Assembly (NCBI GenBank): GCA_003326195.1
Contig: LXQE01000146.1
Span: 159,352-223,351, forward strand
DNA: 64,000 bases
Direction of reading: 5' to 3'
Source of the DNA: Nostoc punctiforme NIES-2108
Lineage (GTDB): Bacteria > Cyanobacteriota > Cyanobacteriia > Cyanobacteriales > Nostocaceae
A model generated the notes under the pieces. It was not told the DNA's origin and did no database searches. It worked only from the letters and a program-made list of their open reading frames with translations. The stretch's first letter is position 1, and every line of letters starts with the position of its first letter. The translations under genes and the position numbers were made by a program. Of the stretch, positions 27,068-35,885 are shown one piece after another.

Positions 27068-28105
27068 ATGAACACTCAAATAATAACCCAACTACCAATT
27101 CCCTCACACTTTAACCCTGAAGAAGTGAGCAAAGTCTGGCGCGTACCTTACCAAGAACGTGCCGCCGAAGGTGAAATCTGGGCAAAACAACACGATATCA
27201 AACCTGCATCTTTAGATAAAACCAGCATTTGCTTACTGTTAATTGATGTCCAAAACACCTTCTGCATCCCTGGATTTGAATTATTTGTAGGTGGAAAATC
27301 TGGTAATGCTGCGGTGGATGATAACGTCAGATTATCTGAGTTTATCTATCGAAACTTGGGAATAATCACGAAAATTGTACCAACTCTAGATACTCACACA
27401 GCAACGCAAATTTTCCATCCGATCTTTTGGGTGAACGCTACGGGAGAACATCCAACTCCAGCAGCGACTAGTATCACACCAGCAGATATTGAAAAAGGTA
27501 TCTGGAAGGTAAACCCAGCAGTTGCTAACAGTGTTACTAATGGAGATTATGAATTATTAGAAAAACACGCTTACCATTACCTTAAAAAACTTAGTCAAGA
27601 TGGGAAATATCCCCTCACTGTTTGGCCTTATCATTCTATGTTGGGTGGTATTGGTCATGCTCTAGTTTCATCGGTAGAAGAAGCGATATTTTTCCACGGC
27701 ATTGCGCGTCAGAGTCAAACGCAATTTGAAATTAAAGGTGAAAATCCTTTAACAGAAAACTATTCCATCTTACGTCCAGAAGTTTTAGAAGATTTTGAGC
27801 AACGTCCACTTGCTCAAAAGAACACGCGCCTGATTAAACAACTTTTAGAATATGATGCAGTAATTATTGGTGGTCAAGCTAAAAGTCACTGCGTCGCTTG
27901 GACAATTGACGATTTATTAACAGAAATTAAACAGGTAGATGCCACCCTTGCTCAAAAAATCTATTTGCTAGAAGATTCTACTTCGCCTGTCGTTGTTCCC
28001 GGTGTTGTGGACTACACAGAACAGGCAGATGCGGCATTTGCAATATTTGCAGAGGCAGGAATGCACATCGTAAAATCTAGCGAAAATATAGCATCCTTTA
28101 TTTAA
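27068..28105 (+). CDS. Isochorismatase-family cysteine hydrolase
   Basis: 345 residues, longer than the usual 180-220. The core has LLLIDVQNTFCIPG (catalytic Asp), WPYHSMLGGIGHALV (metal/oxyanion region) and AVIIGGQAKSHCVAWTIDDLL (catalytic Cys in SHC, preceded by the cis-peptide region). These are the Asp-Lys-Cys residues of nicotinamidase-like amidohydrolases. The substrate is unknown; nicotinamide or another small amide is possible. A single gene following the toxin-antitoxin pair. Confidence 0.82.
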   Translation: MNTQIITQLPIPSHFNPEEVSKVWRVPYQERAAEGEIWAKQHDIKPASLDKTSICLLLIDVQNTFCIPGFELFVGGKSGNAAVDDNVRLSEFIYRNLGIITKIVPTLDTHTATQIFHPIFWVNATGEHPTPAATSITPADIEKGIWKVNPAVANSVTNGDYELLEKHAYHYLKKLSQDGKYPLTVWPYHSMLGGIGHALVSSVEEAIFFHGIARQSQTQFEIKGENPLTENYSILRPEVLEDFEQRPLAQKNTRLIKQLLEYDAVIIGGQAKSHCVAWTIDDLLTEIKQVDATLAQKIYLLEDSTSPVVVPGVVDYTEQADAAFAIFAEAGMHIVKSSENIASFI

Positions 28106-28179
28106 CGCAAAGGATCGCAAAGGTTTCGCAGAAGAACACAGAGATTTCCTTTGCGTTCCTCTGCGTTTCAAAACAAAAC

Positions 28180-29085
28180 TCATTTCTTCAAATAACCCTT
28201 TGGATCTTCTGCTACCCAACCCAGAGATGAGCTAGAACGCACTTCAAAATGGAGATGGGGTTGAGTGGATGTTGGTTTTCCACTAGTACCTACTGTTCCT
28301 AGTAAGTCTCCTTTTTTCACTTGTTGACCGACAGTAACTTTGATGGTGTCAAGCTGGGCGTAACGGCTTTGAAGTCCGCCACTGTGGTTAATAATGACCA
28401 ACTTGCCATAAGAACCTTGATCGCTGGCAAAGGCTACGGTTCCAGGTGCGATCGCTAGCACATTAGTACCAACTGGTGCTAATAAGTCAACACCACTGTG
28501 GAAGAAAACTTCACTTGTACCGGGATTAATTTGCCAGCCGTAAGCTAATCCTACAGTTGCCACTTCTCCCAAAGGATATCCAGACAAAGATGCACGGTTT
28601 GGTGTACCTGCATCAGTAGGTAAAGGCGACTTAGTTACAACACCATTAGGCGACCAATTTACCCCCGGAACAAAGACGATTCTGGGGTTTTGTTGGCAGC
28701 CATTCACCTCAAACAGGCTATCAGCACGAACTTTGTATTGTGCCGCCACTTGTCGCCAAGTTTGACCGCGAGGCACTTCGACTACAATCCCATTGTAGGG
28801 AGGAATCTGAAGCACACTACCAACAGCGACAGCTGCACCATTCTGCAAAGCTGGATTCATGCCAATAATAGTTGTCGGAATGAGATTGTAGCGCTGCGCT
28901 ATGCTCTCCAAAGTTTCGCCATGAACAACTTTATGACGTTGGAAGCGAGATAGGGCTGGAGTTGAGCAACCACCCACAGCAGCGTTAGCACTGTTTGATT
29001 TTGAGTATGGCAGTATGCTTACTAGGCCCAAGGCGCTAACTAAGCTACAGAGAAACAGTTGACGAAAGGGTAAAGTCATGTACAC
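28180..29085 (-). CDS. LysM-domain M23 metallopeptidase
   Basis: 301 residues. Signal peptide (LFLCSLVSALGLVSILP, cut after SANAA). LysM 1 begins HKVVHGETLESIAQRYN near 52 and a second LysM-like segment follows (VPRGQTWRQVAAQYKV). The C-terminal M23 domain shows FHSGVDLLAPVGTNV and HLHFEVRS, two of the zinc-ligand motifs. It acts outside the plasma membrane on peptidoglycan, either as an endopeptidase or as an amidase activator (NlpD-like). Confidence 0.9.
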   Translation of the reverse strand: MYMTLPFRQLFLCSLVSALGLVSILPYSKSNSANAAVGGCSTPALSRFQRHKVVHGETLESIAQRYNLIPTTIIGMNPALQNGAAVAVGSVLQIPPYNGIVVEVPRGQTWRQVAAQYKVRADSLFEVNGCQQNPRIVFVPGVNWSPNGVVTKSPLPTDAGTPNRASLSGYPLGEVATVGLAYGWQINPGTSEVFFHSGVDLLAPVGTNVLAIAPGTVAFASDQGSYGKLVIINHSGGLQSRYAQLDTIKVTVGQQVKKGDLLGTVGTSGKPTSTQPHLHFEVRSSSSLGWVAEDPKGYLKK

Positions 29086-29164
29086 AGGTCAAGAGCGCAT
29101 TAACTTTAAATTTTAGATGGGAAAAGTAGGGAGTTGCGAGGAAGTCGGGGAGCAGGGGCAGATT

Positions 29165-29262
29165 AACAATTCAAAATTCAAAATGACGCTCTCTACGAGA
29201 CGCTGCGCGTAGCTTGCTTCTCTGTAAGAGTACGCGGACTCGCTAACAAAATTCAAAATTAA
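29165..29262 (-). repeat. Dispersed repeat, family B, intergenic copy
   Basis: CTCTCTACGAGACGCTGCG, CGTAGCTTGCTTCTCTG and TAAGAGTACGCGGACTCGC in order, bordered by CAAAATTCAAAATT. The same blocks, in the same order, occur in the folC coding sequence (56446-56560), which has an 11 nt extra duplication. Confidence 0.85.
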
Positions 29263-29350
29263 AGACATTTCAGACGGGGATTTAAACCCCGACTGAAATG
29301 GTTGCTACATATAGATTGCAGGTTCTTAAACCCTTGAATTTACGATAAAA
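29245..29350 (-). repeat. Dispersed palindromic repeat, family A, copy 2
   Basis: Reverse complement of the element at 640-745, with palindrome TTTCAGACGGGG/CCCCGACTGAAA at 29268-29298. It directly adjoins the family B copy, so this 29086-29497 intergenic stretch is a repeat nest. C-rich sequence resembling family C follows at 29345-29405. The hhoB-type promoter was not identified. Confidence 0.8.
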
Positions 29351-29497
29351 ACTGCCCCTTTCCCCTCTGCTCCCTGCTTTGCGCCCCCTGCCTCTTTGCC
29401 CATTCCCTAATTTCTCGTAAATTGATCTGTCCACTTGCCGTTAGCTTGACTACACTTAGAAATTAGCAACTGCATTGCTGTTCTTGAGCAAAAGATT

Positions 29498-30706
29498 ATG
29501 AAGTTATCCTTAAAGCAATTGGCGGTTTATGTGTTTTTACTAGTAATTGGCGGTGGTGCAGGTTTGTTTGGCAGTCGCTATTTCCTGCCACAAAATCGCT
29601 CGTTCCAACAGTTAAGAAATGTAACAATGGCTTCGCCTCCAGAATCCGTAGTTCCGAATTCTCCTAACGGAGCTATTGGGGCTACTGGTGGCGATAACGT
29701 GAATTTTATTGCGACGGCAGTGCAAAAAGTTGGCCCGGCTGTAGTGCGAATTAATGCCACTCGTAAAGTAGCTAATCCCATCTCTGACGCTTTGAAAAAT
29801 CCCCTCTTGCGGCGATTCTTTGGAGAAGATGACCAACCAATTCCTCAAGAACGCATTGAGCGCGGTACAGGATCGGGATTTATCTTGAGCGAAGATGGGG
29901 AATTACTCACCAACGCTCATGTAGTGGCAGATACAGATACAGTACAAGTTACCCTCAAAGATGGTCGGAGTCTAGAGGGTAAGGTGGTAGGAGTTGATTC
30001 AGTAACAGATGTGGCGGTAGTGAAAATAAAAGCGAATGATTTGCCGACGGTAAAACTGGGCAATTCGCAAAACCTGATCCCAGGACAATGGGCGATCGCT
30101 ATTGGCAATCCTCTGGGTTTAGATAATACTGTCACTATCGGTATCATCAGCGCTACCGATCGCACTAGCACTCAAGTTGGTGTCCCAGATAAGCGAGTCA
30201 GCTTTATCCAAACTGATGCCGCAATTAATCCTGGTAATTCTGGTGGTCCCTTATTAAACGCCCAAGGCGAAGTGATTGGTATTAACACTGCTATCCGCGC
30301 TGATGCTCAAGGACTCGGTTTCGCCATCCCCATTGAAACCGCCGCCCGCATCGCTAATGAACTTTTTACTAAAGGGCGCGTGGAACATCCCTTCTTGGGT
30401 GTTGAAATGGCAGACCTTTCTCCCATCAGAAAACAGCAGATTAATCAAGAAAATCAACTAAACATTCAGCAGGATGCTGGAATTGTGATTAAAGGAGTCA
30501 CAGATGATTCCCCAGCCAAGCGTGGAGGACTGCTTCCTGGAGACGTGATTCAAAAATTTAACGGCAAACCGGTCAAAACTTCAGCCCAAGTTCAGAGGCT
30601 GGTAGAGTCTAGCAAAGTTGGAGACATAATAGCTCTCGAAGTCAACCGCAGCGGTAAAGTTCAAACCTTCAAAGTACAATCAGGAGCTTATCCTGAAAAG
30701 AAGTAG
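29498..30706 (+). CDS. HtrA/Deg-family serine protease (HhoA/HhoB-like)
   Basis: 402 residues. N-terminal hydrophobic anchor or signal (AVYVFLLVIGGGAGLFG). Trypsin-like core with catalytic triad His in LTNAHVVAD, Asp in DVAVVKI and Ser in NPGNSGGPL. One C-terminal PDZ domain (about 300-395: FLGVEMADLS, PAKRGGLLPGDVIQKF). Periplasmic or thylakoid lumen quality-control protease, active as an oligomer. A single PDZ and an N-terminal anchor fit HhoA/HhoB/HtrA of cyanobacteria. Confidence 0.92.
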   Translation: MKLSLKQLAVYVFLLVIGGGAGLFGSRYFLPQNRSFQQLRNVTMASPPESVVPNSPNGAIGATGGDNVNFIATAVQKVGPAVVRINATRKVANPISDALKNPLLRRFFGEDDQPIPQERIERGTGSGFILSEDGELLTNAHVVADTDTVQVTLKDGRSLEGKVVGVDSVTDVAVVKIKANDLPTVKLGNSQNLIPGQWAIAIGNPLGLDNTVTIGIISATDRTSTQVGVPDKRVSFIQTDAAINPGNSGGPLLNAQGEVIGINTAIRADAQGLGFAIPIETAARIANELFTKGRVEHPFLGVEMADLSPIRKQQINQENQLNIQQDAGIVIKGVTDDSPAKRGGLLPGDVIQKFNGKPVKTSAQVQRLVESSKVGDIIALEVNRSGKVQTFKVQSGAYPEKK

Positions 30707-30713
30707 TCAAAAT

Positions 30714-30760
30714 AATTCGTAATTCCTAGAAAGCGTCATTCCGAATTACGAATTAGTAAT
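30714..30760. repeat. AATTCGTAATTC inverted repeat between convergent genes
   Basis: TAATTCGTAATTC and GAATTACGAATTA separated by 17 nt form a 13 bp stem. A plausible bidirectional transcript end for the protease and the DUF760 gene. Confidence 0.6.
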
Positions 30761-30803
30761 TATTTGGTCAATAGTTCCAGAATGTTTGACTACTGACTAT
30801 TAA

Positions 30804-31151
30804 TTATTGGCCATTAGACAAATGCTCTAACTGCATTCTTTGTTCCATCTGGCGCAGAAAATACCCTGTCATCATGGCTGATGCTAGAAGCCCAGCTAAG
30901 TTTTCCCTATCTGTTGTGATTTGCACGTTGAAATTTTCCGCGGGGAGCATTCCCACTAGCCCTTGGACATTTTGCGAGATGATTTGTTTAATTTCGGGGC
31001 TAGCGGACTGAGCAACCCTAGCTAAAACATCAGGAGACTGATGCTGTAGATATTTGAGTAACTGATTAGGGTATTCCTCAGAGTGGTCGGAAAGAAGTTG
31101 ATTAGGGTGTTCCTCAGAGTTGTCATTCAAAAAGTCAGGATTAAACACCAT
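30804..31151 (-). CDS. DUF760 family protein
   Basis: 115 residues. LLKYLQHQSPDVLARVAQSASPEIKQIISQNVQGLVGMLP followed by FNVQITTDRENLAGLLASAMMTGYFLRQMEQRM is the DUF760 pattern found in cyanobacteria and plastids; function unknown. The N-terminus has a 12-residue tandem duplication (NDNSEEHPNQLL then SDHSEEYPNQLL, 36 nt units), so this copy is slightly longer than one repeat unit would give. Confidence 0.8.
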   Translation of the reverse strand: MVFNPDFLNDNSEEHPNQLLSDHSEEYPNQLLKYLQHQSPDVLARVAQSASPEIKQIISQNVQGLVGMLPAENFNVQITTDRENLAGLLASAMMTGYFLRQMEQRMQLEHLSNGQ

Positions 31152-31321
31152 TGGCAGTTTTATTTAGCTTAATTGCTAACTCTACTCTAAACCATAGTAC
31201 AAGGCTAGCGCATTCACCACAGGTATAAGTCAAGAGGAAGTGAGTGTGATTAGGGGAGAGATGACAGATGACAGGTTATAGGGAATAATCTGCACCTGTA
31301 ACCTGTACCCTATTCCCTTCT

Positions 31322-31864
31322 TTACTCCCCACTCGCCACTGCCTTTAGTTCTAGTTCTAGTTCTAATTGTTCTTCCTTCTGACTGGTAGAAAGTATTTGC
31401 GGGAGTTGTTCGATTTGGAAATACTGATGGAATTTTGGGGTTACTTGGAGTGAGTAGGAGCGAGAATCGCTGTCTCGGCGCTTGCGAATGAAACCAAGTT
31501 CGACGAGTTCTGGAACGTGTTGATATACTCCCGAACCGCGCAGGTTAATCAAGTCGCTCTGAAGTATGGGACTATTAAGAGCGATCGCGGCCAAAGTCCG
31601 TAATGCACCTACACCCAATTCCACTGGTATCATCGTTTGCACTAGATCGTGAAAGTCAGACCGGAGTTGCAAACTGTAACCATCTGGGGTTTCTATGACC
31701 TCTAGGGCGCTATCTCGGTGGGCATAATTGTCCATAAGTTCAATTATGCCTTCTTTGACAGTGGCGCGATCGCACGCGGCATACTCGGCGATTTCGCCGA
31801 GCGACAAGGGTTTACCCTTTAAATAGAGAATTGCTTCTATCTTCGTCGCTGTGGCTGTAATCAT
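31322..31864 (-). CDS. scpB: Segregation and condensation protein B
   Basis: 180 residues with two winged-helix units. IEAILYLKGKPLSLGEIAEYAACDRATVKEGIIEL is the first, and LRTLAAIALNSPILQSDLINLRGSGVYQHVPELVELGFI contains the ScpB signature of the second (usually I.RG). It forms the SMC-ScpAB condensin that organises the nucleoid. scpA is not adjacent. The C-terminus after residue 170 is Glu/Leu-rich (LELELELK). Confidence 0.9.
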   Translation of the reverse strand: MITATATKIEAILYLKGKPLSLGEIAEYAACDRATVKEGIIELMDNYAHRDSALEVIETPDGYSLQLRSDFHDLVQTMIPVELGVGALRTLAAIALNSPILQSDLINLRGSGVYQHVPELVELGFIRKRRDSDSRSYSLQVTPKFHQYFQIEQLPQILSTSQKEEQLELELELKAVASGE

Positions 31865-31867
31865 TTA

Positions 31868-31915
31868 GTCATTAGTCGTTAGTCATTGGTCATTAGTCAT
31901 TGGTCATTAGTACAT
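31868..31915. repeat. GTCATTAGTCATTGG-type tandem repeat
   Basis: Seven-base units (TAGTCAT, TGGTCAT) repeated upstream of scpB. Confidence 0.7.
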
Positions 31916-32021
31916 GACAACTAACAATCAACAAGTGTGTGGCATTATATCCTAAATTGTCAAAGTATTTTTTTAAACTTTCAAATTTGGCATTGGGCAT
32001 CAGTTATTCTCCTCCTGCTCA

Positions 32022-32116
32022 CCAATTCCCCATGCCCAATTCCCCATGCCCAATGCCCAATGCCCAATGCCCAATGCCCAATGCCCAATGCCCAATGCCC
32101 AATGCCCAATGCCCAA
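32022..32116. repeat. TGCCCAA heptamer tandem repeat (STRR)
   Basis: About 12 copies of the 7-mer TGCCCAA, almost perfect at the right end, stopping next to the ispD stop codon at 32121. Heptamer arrays of this type are a known trait of heterocystous cyanobacteria. Confidence 0.95.
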
Positions 32117-32120
32117 TAAC

Positions 32121-32816
32121 TTAAAAGCCTCTACTCGTAAGAATAAATTCTGCGATCGCTAAATCTTGTGGAGTGGTCACTTTTAAATTTGTCTCCTCTC
32201 CTTCGACAATTCGGACTTCGATGCCGCACTTTTCAAATAAAGCAGCATCGTCTGTTACTTCCCAACCTTGACGGACTCCTTCAGCATGGCACTGTTTCAA
32301 CAACTTGACATCAAATCCTTGGGGAGTTTGTGCCGCCCATAGTTGTCGTCTGTCGGGTGTTTCTTGAATTATGCCTTGTTCATTGACAACTTTGATGGTG
32401 TCTTTGACGGGTACACCAGCAATTAAACCGGGACAGTGGCGAATGGCCTCGGCACAAGAGTTAAATAAATCTGGTGTGGCTAGGCATCTAGCACCATCAT
32501 GAATCAACACTTGTTCTGCGGCTACTGGCAGAGATTGCAAGCCATTGTAAACAGATTCTTGGCGGGTGGAGCCACCTTGAATCAATTCCACTGGTTTAGT
32601 CAGCTTCAGATCGGCGATAATTGCTTTGAACTCTGGCCAATCGGTAGACTGAGAAATAATCCCGATCCAACTGATTGTACTAGCGGCTTCTGCGGCTAAT
32701 AAAGTCCAAGCAATAATTGGTTGCGATCGCACGACTAGCAGGAGTTTATTGCGGTTACTCCCCATTCTTTTTCCGATTCCCGCAGCTGGAATTAGTAAAT
32801 ACACAGAATTCCTCAA
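32121..32816 (-). CDS. ispD: 2-C-methyl-D-erythritol 4-phosphate cytidylyltransferase
   Basis: 231 residues. Nucleotidyltransferase signature [20 protein letters not shown] (CTP binding), [15 protein letters not shown] (metal site), [33 protein letters not shown] (substrate binding) and the C-terminal [10 protein letters not shown] and [19 protein letters not shown]. It attaches CMP to MEP in the third step of the MEP pathway. In the same window as ispG and crtB/crtP but not in an operon with them. Confidence 0.96.
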   Translation of the reverse strand: MRNSVYLLIPAAGIGKRMGSNRNKLLLVVRSQPIIAWTLLAAEAASTISWIGIISQSTDWPEFKAIIADLKLTKPVELIQGGSTRQESVYNGLQSLPVAAEQVLIHDGARCLATPDLFNSCAEAIRHCPGLIAGVPVKDTIKVVNEQGIIQETPDRRQLWAAQTPQGFDVKLLKQCHAEGVRQGWEVTDDAALFEKCGIEVRIVEGEETNLKVTTPQDLAIAEFILTSRGF

Positions 32817-32873
32817 TCTTTAAGCTATATATTTTCCCCTAAAATAGGGAGCGAGTAAGCGTCAATAAATATT

Positions 32874-33833
32874 ATGCGAGTAGTAGCCCTTGTACCTGGC
32901 GGAATTGGCGACCAAGTTCTCTTCTTTCCGACTCTAGATGACCTGAAGCGCCATTACCCTAACGCTCAGATAGATGTCTTTGTTGAACCCCGGTCAAAGG
33001 CTGCCTACCGAGTGAGCAAGTCAGTTCACGAGGTGCTGAACTTTGATTTTAATGACCGTAACAGTCTGGCAGATTGGGGTAATTTAGTGGGAACTATTCG
33101 CGATCGCGAATACGATGTTGCCATTGCTGTTAAGCAAAATTGGTTGGTGGGTCTTTTACTCTGGTTGACGGGAATTCCTATACGTATTGGCTATCAAGGC
33201 AAAGGAGCGGGTTTTCTAACCCACGCTGTGCCATTTAAAGCATCCCAATATGCGGCGGCAGTTTACCATGACTTGCTGCAACCGTTGGAAATAAATAGCC
33301 CTGTCCCAGAGTTAGCAGTAAATGTGCCAAAACCAGATATTGAATGGGCACAAAAGGAACAAAAACGTTTAGGGGTTCATGAAACAGGCTATATCTTGAT
33401 TCATGGCGGTTCTGGCCAGTTATCCCAGGCTAAAGAACTAGATAAAATCTACCCTGTCGAAAATTGGCAGCAAATTATTCAAGCCTTCCAACAAAAACAG
33501 CCGGATTTACCTGTGGTTGTTATTAAGGGAGTTGACGATGAGCAGTTTGTGCGATCGCTTCTGGAGTCTTCTCCAGATATCAAGGTGACTGCCCCAGATG
33601 ATATTGGTAAGTTAACTGCCATAATTGCCGGGGCAAATTTGATGTTATCGACTGATAGTGCGGCACTACAACTAAGTGTTGCAGTTCAAACCTATACCAT
33701 TGCTATCTTTGGCCCCAGCGTTCCAGCTAAGTTGTTGCCGAAAAACGATAAATTCCTGGCTATTGAATCCCTCACAGGAAAAACGGCGGATATTTCACCA
33801 AACGCAGTTTTAGAGAAAATTTGGGGTGGCTAA
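32874..33833 (+). CDS. Glycosyltransferase family 9 (heptosyltransferase-like)
   Basis: 319 residues. ALVPGGIGDQVLFFPTLDDLKRHYP is the N-terminal signature of the ADP-heptose:LPS heptosyltransferase fold, and the donor-binding domain contains ILIHGGSG near 180 and DSAALQLSVAVQTYTIAIFGPS near 265. It has no membrane segment; it works at the cytosolic face of the plasma membrane in LPS or other glycan assembly. The sugar is unknown. Divergent from ispD with 57 nt between. Confidence 0.85.
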   Translation: MRVVALVPGGIGDQVLFFPTLDDLKRHYPNAQIDVFVEPRSKAAYRVSKSVHEVLNFDFNDRNSLADWGNLVGTIRDREYDVAIAVKQNWLVGLLLWLTGIPIRIGYQGKGAGFLTHAVPFKASQYAAAVYHDLLQPLEINSPVPELAVNVPKPDIEWAQKEQKRLGVHETGYILIHGGSGQLSQAKELDKIYPVENWQQIIQAFQQKQPDLPVVVIKGVDDEQFVRSLLESSPDIKVTAPDDIGKLTAIIAGANLMLSTDSAALQLSVAVQTYTIAIFGPSVPAKLLPKNDKFLAIESLTGKTADISPNAVLEKIWGG

Positions 33834-34153
33834 ACCAGTAATTTTTTGAAGAAGTCAGAAGTCAGAATTCAGAATCAGAAAGTGGGAGATTCAGACCCGC
33901 TATTACGAAAGTTGACCATAAAATCATAGATTTTACGGGGGTGCAATAAATGCCGTTGATTTAGCGTTCGACTGAGCGCTCATGCCGAAGTCCGCTTTTT
34001 AGTTCAGAATTCATACTGAAACCAATTTGAAAAATGATTGCGACAGATGGAAAACTGAAACACTTATCCAATGGATGTTTCACAATCCAAAATCCAAAAT
34101 CTAAAATCCAAAATGGTATGAATTCTGGCTCCTGACTCCTGAATTCTTTCTTG
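33834..34153. repeat. Repeat-rich intergenic region after GT9 gene
   Basis: AGAAGTCAGAATTCAGAATC-type and CAAAATCCAAAATCTAAAATC-type tandem units, with GAATTCTGGCTCCTGACTCC. No gene or tRNA seen. Confidence 0.6.
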
Positions 34154-34624
34154 TTAAAATATCCCAAAAAAAGCATCATCTAATTCATAACCCAGCATTT
34201 GGGCCATGGACTTTAGGCGCGAGAGGCTGGGGATGTCTTGTTGTTTGAGCCAATCGCCTAAGATAAAGATTTTATGCATCAAAAATATCTCTAAGGCTTC
34301 AGGATTGTACTGAATACCTTCTTGGGAACTAAACTGGTGTGGTACAAGCATGGCGGCATAACGAGCAAATTCTCCAGCTTTCCAATCTAGTAAAAATGGC
34401 AACCAGGGATATTTGGCATCTAGGCGTACAAACCACAGGCGCACCTCTGGAATTTCTGAGAGTTCCCGTGGATCGCCAGGTTCGAGATTGTAATTGATAT
34501 CAAAGCGTAGCTGCTGTTCATAGGATACAACCCCATCTTGCAGCAGTTTTTCAATCACCGTTGACGCAGGCGACAAATCCAGATTGTTAATGAAGTCATT
34601 ATTGAGTGCGATCGCAATTGTCAT
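34154..34624 (-). CDS. CRR6-like (DUF1817) NDH-1 assembly factor
   Basis: 156 residues from the ATG at 34624 (the open frame extends to 34741 but the added part is not protein-like). It holds RFDINYNLEPGDPRELSEIPEVRLWFVRLDAKYPWLPFLLDWKAGEFARYAAMLVPHQF, a pattern I recognise from CRR6/DUF1817. In plants CRR6 is needed to assemble the chloroplast NDH complex, and the cyanobacterial homologue helps NdhI maturation (family knowledge). Soluble. Confidence 0.8.
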   Translation of the reverse strand: MTIAIALNNDFINNLDLSPASTVIEKLLQDGVVSYEQQLRFDINYNLEPGDPRELSEIPEVRLWFVRLDAKYPWLPFLLDWKAGEFARYAAMLVPHQFSSQEGIQYNPEALEIFLMHKIFILGDWLKQQDIPSLSRLKSMAQMLGYELDDAFFGIF

Positions 34625-35298
34625 TGATTCAGCAGCCACTTTCTTGATGCTCAACTGTAGGATCGAGAATATACAGTAGCAGCTTTCAGGGATTGACGCT
34701 ACATTGACTTTTAATAGCACAAAGTTTTCTTCACAAATCAACTAGTATTTACTGATACTTTTTTGCTAATAATTTCGTCAACCTATACAAGGTTTAGACA
34801 TAAGTCTGACCCGATCAAATTTATTTGATAATTTTGCTTAATTTTTGCTATTTATAACAAATATACATCCAGTTACTAGCCTTGATATTATGAGCCGCTG
34901 GCGCTGCCTGTGGCGGCTACTCACTTCACCGATTCTTGTTCAAGTTAAATGCTACTTTTATCATTGCTATAATTACTCGCCTTTAACTAAATAATTACTA
35001 CACGATTAATATGGTACGCCATTAGAATTAGCCTACTTGGGTAAGGCAATGCCTGCCCCAAGGTGGACATTTACGGCAATTTTAAGTTAAAGTTGTAATG
35101 AGTTTGTTTTAGATTAAGGTCTGACAAAGTAGTCGTCAACAAGCAAAAAAAATCATTATCGCCACCTGTCACTTCCACAGCATCAAAAGCCAAAACATAA
35201 GTGCAGGTAAAACAGCAGCGTGCAATATGATTGCATATATTAAATAACCAATAAACATTTAGATGGGAATATTCCCTCAACAGTTAACAAGCTGTAAT
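34625..35298. other. AT-rich intergenic region between crr6-like and fur genes
   Basis: No gene supported. One GC-rich patch near 34890-34925 (GCCGCTGGCGCTGCCTGTGGCGGC) can form a short hairpin. A 69-codon minus frame at 35071-35280 lacks support. Both promoters of the flanking divergent genes should be here; no Fur-box could be identified with confidence. Confidence 0.45.
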
Positions 35299-35745
35299 AT
35301 GCAAAAACAAACAATTACTACAAGACCAATTCGTTCTCTAGAAGATGCACTTGAGCGCTGCCAAATCCTGGGTATGCGCGTCAGTCGTCAGCGTCGCTTT
35401 ATTCTGGAATTACTTTGGCAAGCAAATGAACATCTTGCAGCAAGAGAGATTTACGATCGCTTGAACCACCAAGGCAAAGAGATCGGTCATACTTCTGTTT
35501 ATCAAAATTTAGAAGCATTATCCAGTCAAGGCATCATTGAGTGTATTGAACGCTGTGATGGGCGTTTGTACGGCAATATCAGTGACTCTCACAGTCATAT
35601 AAACTGTGTGGATACAAATCAAATTCTTGATGTTCATGTGGAACTGCCAGAAGATTTGATCCGCAAAATTGAAGAAGAAACAGGAGTGCGGATTACTGAC
35701 TACAGTATTAACTTTTTTGGCTACCGCAATCCGGAGGAGGGATAG
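35299..35745 (+). CDS. Fur-family metal- or peroxide-responsive repressor
   Basis: 148 residues from ATG 35299 (frame open to 35263). Winged helix: VSRQRRFILELLWQANEHLAAREIYDRLNHQG, then TSVYQNLEALSSQGIIECIE. The C-terminal dimer and metal-binding domain has DSHSHINCVDTNQILDV. The CxxC pairs of structural-zinc Fur/Zur proteins are absent, which fits the PerR-like FurC of Nostoc better than FurA or Zur, but this is a judgement from memory. It binds DNA as a dimer and represses genes for metal uptake or peroxide defence. Confidence 0.82.
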   Translation: MQKQTITTRPIRSLEDALERCQILGMRVSRQRRFILELLWQANEHLAAREIYDRLNHQGKEIGHTSVYQNLEALSSQGIIECIERCDGRLYGNISDSHSHINCVDTNQILDVHVELPEDLIRKIEEETGVRITDYSINFFGYRNPEEG

Positions 35746-35835
35746 GGAGCAGGGAGCAGGGGAGCAGGGGAGTAAAGAAAAAGAAGTTGCAGTAAGTTTT
35801 CCCCTCTGCCCCTCCGCACCTCTGCCTCTTGTGCC
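35740..35835. repeat. Dispersed G-rich/C-rich hairpin repeat, family C, copy 2
   Basis: GGGAGCAGGGGAGCAGGGGA, then AAGTTGCAGTAAGTTTTCCCC and CCTCTGCCTCTT. Inverse of the copies at 23400 and 57620. It starts at the stop codon of the Fur gene. Confidence 0.65.
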
Positions 35836-35885
35836 CAATGTCCAATGCCCAATGCCCAATTCCAATTCCCTATTCCTCAATCGAA

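Noticed and set aside
32022..32124. Open frames made of PNAQCPM repeats
   Set aside because: Translation of the TGCCCAA heptamer array; no protein evidence.
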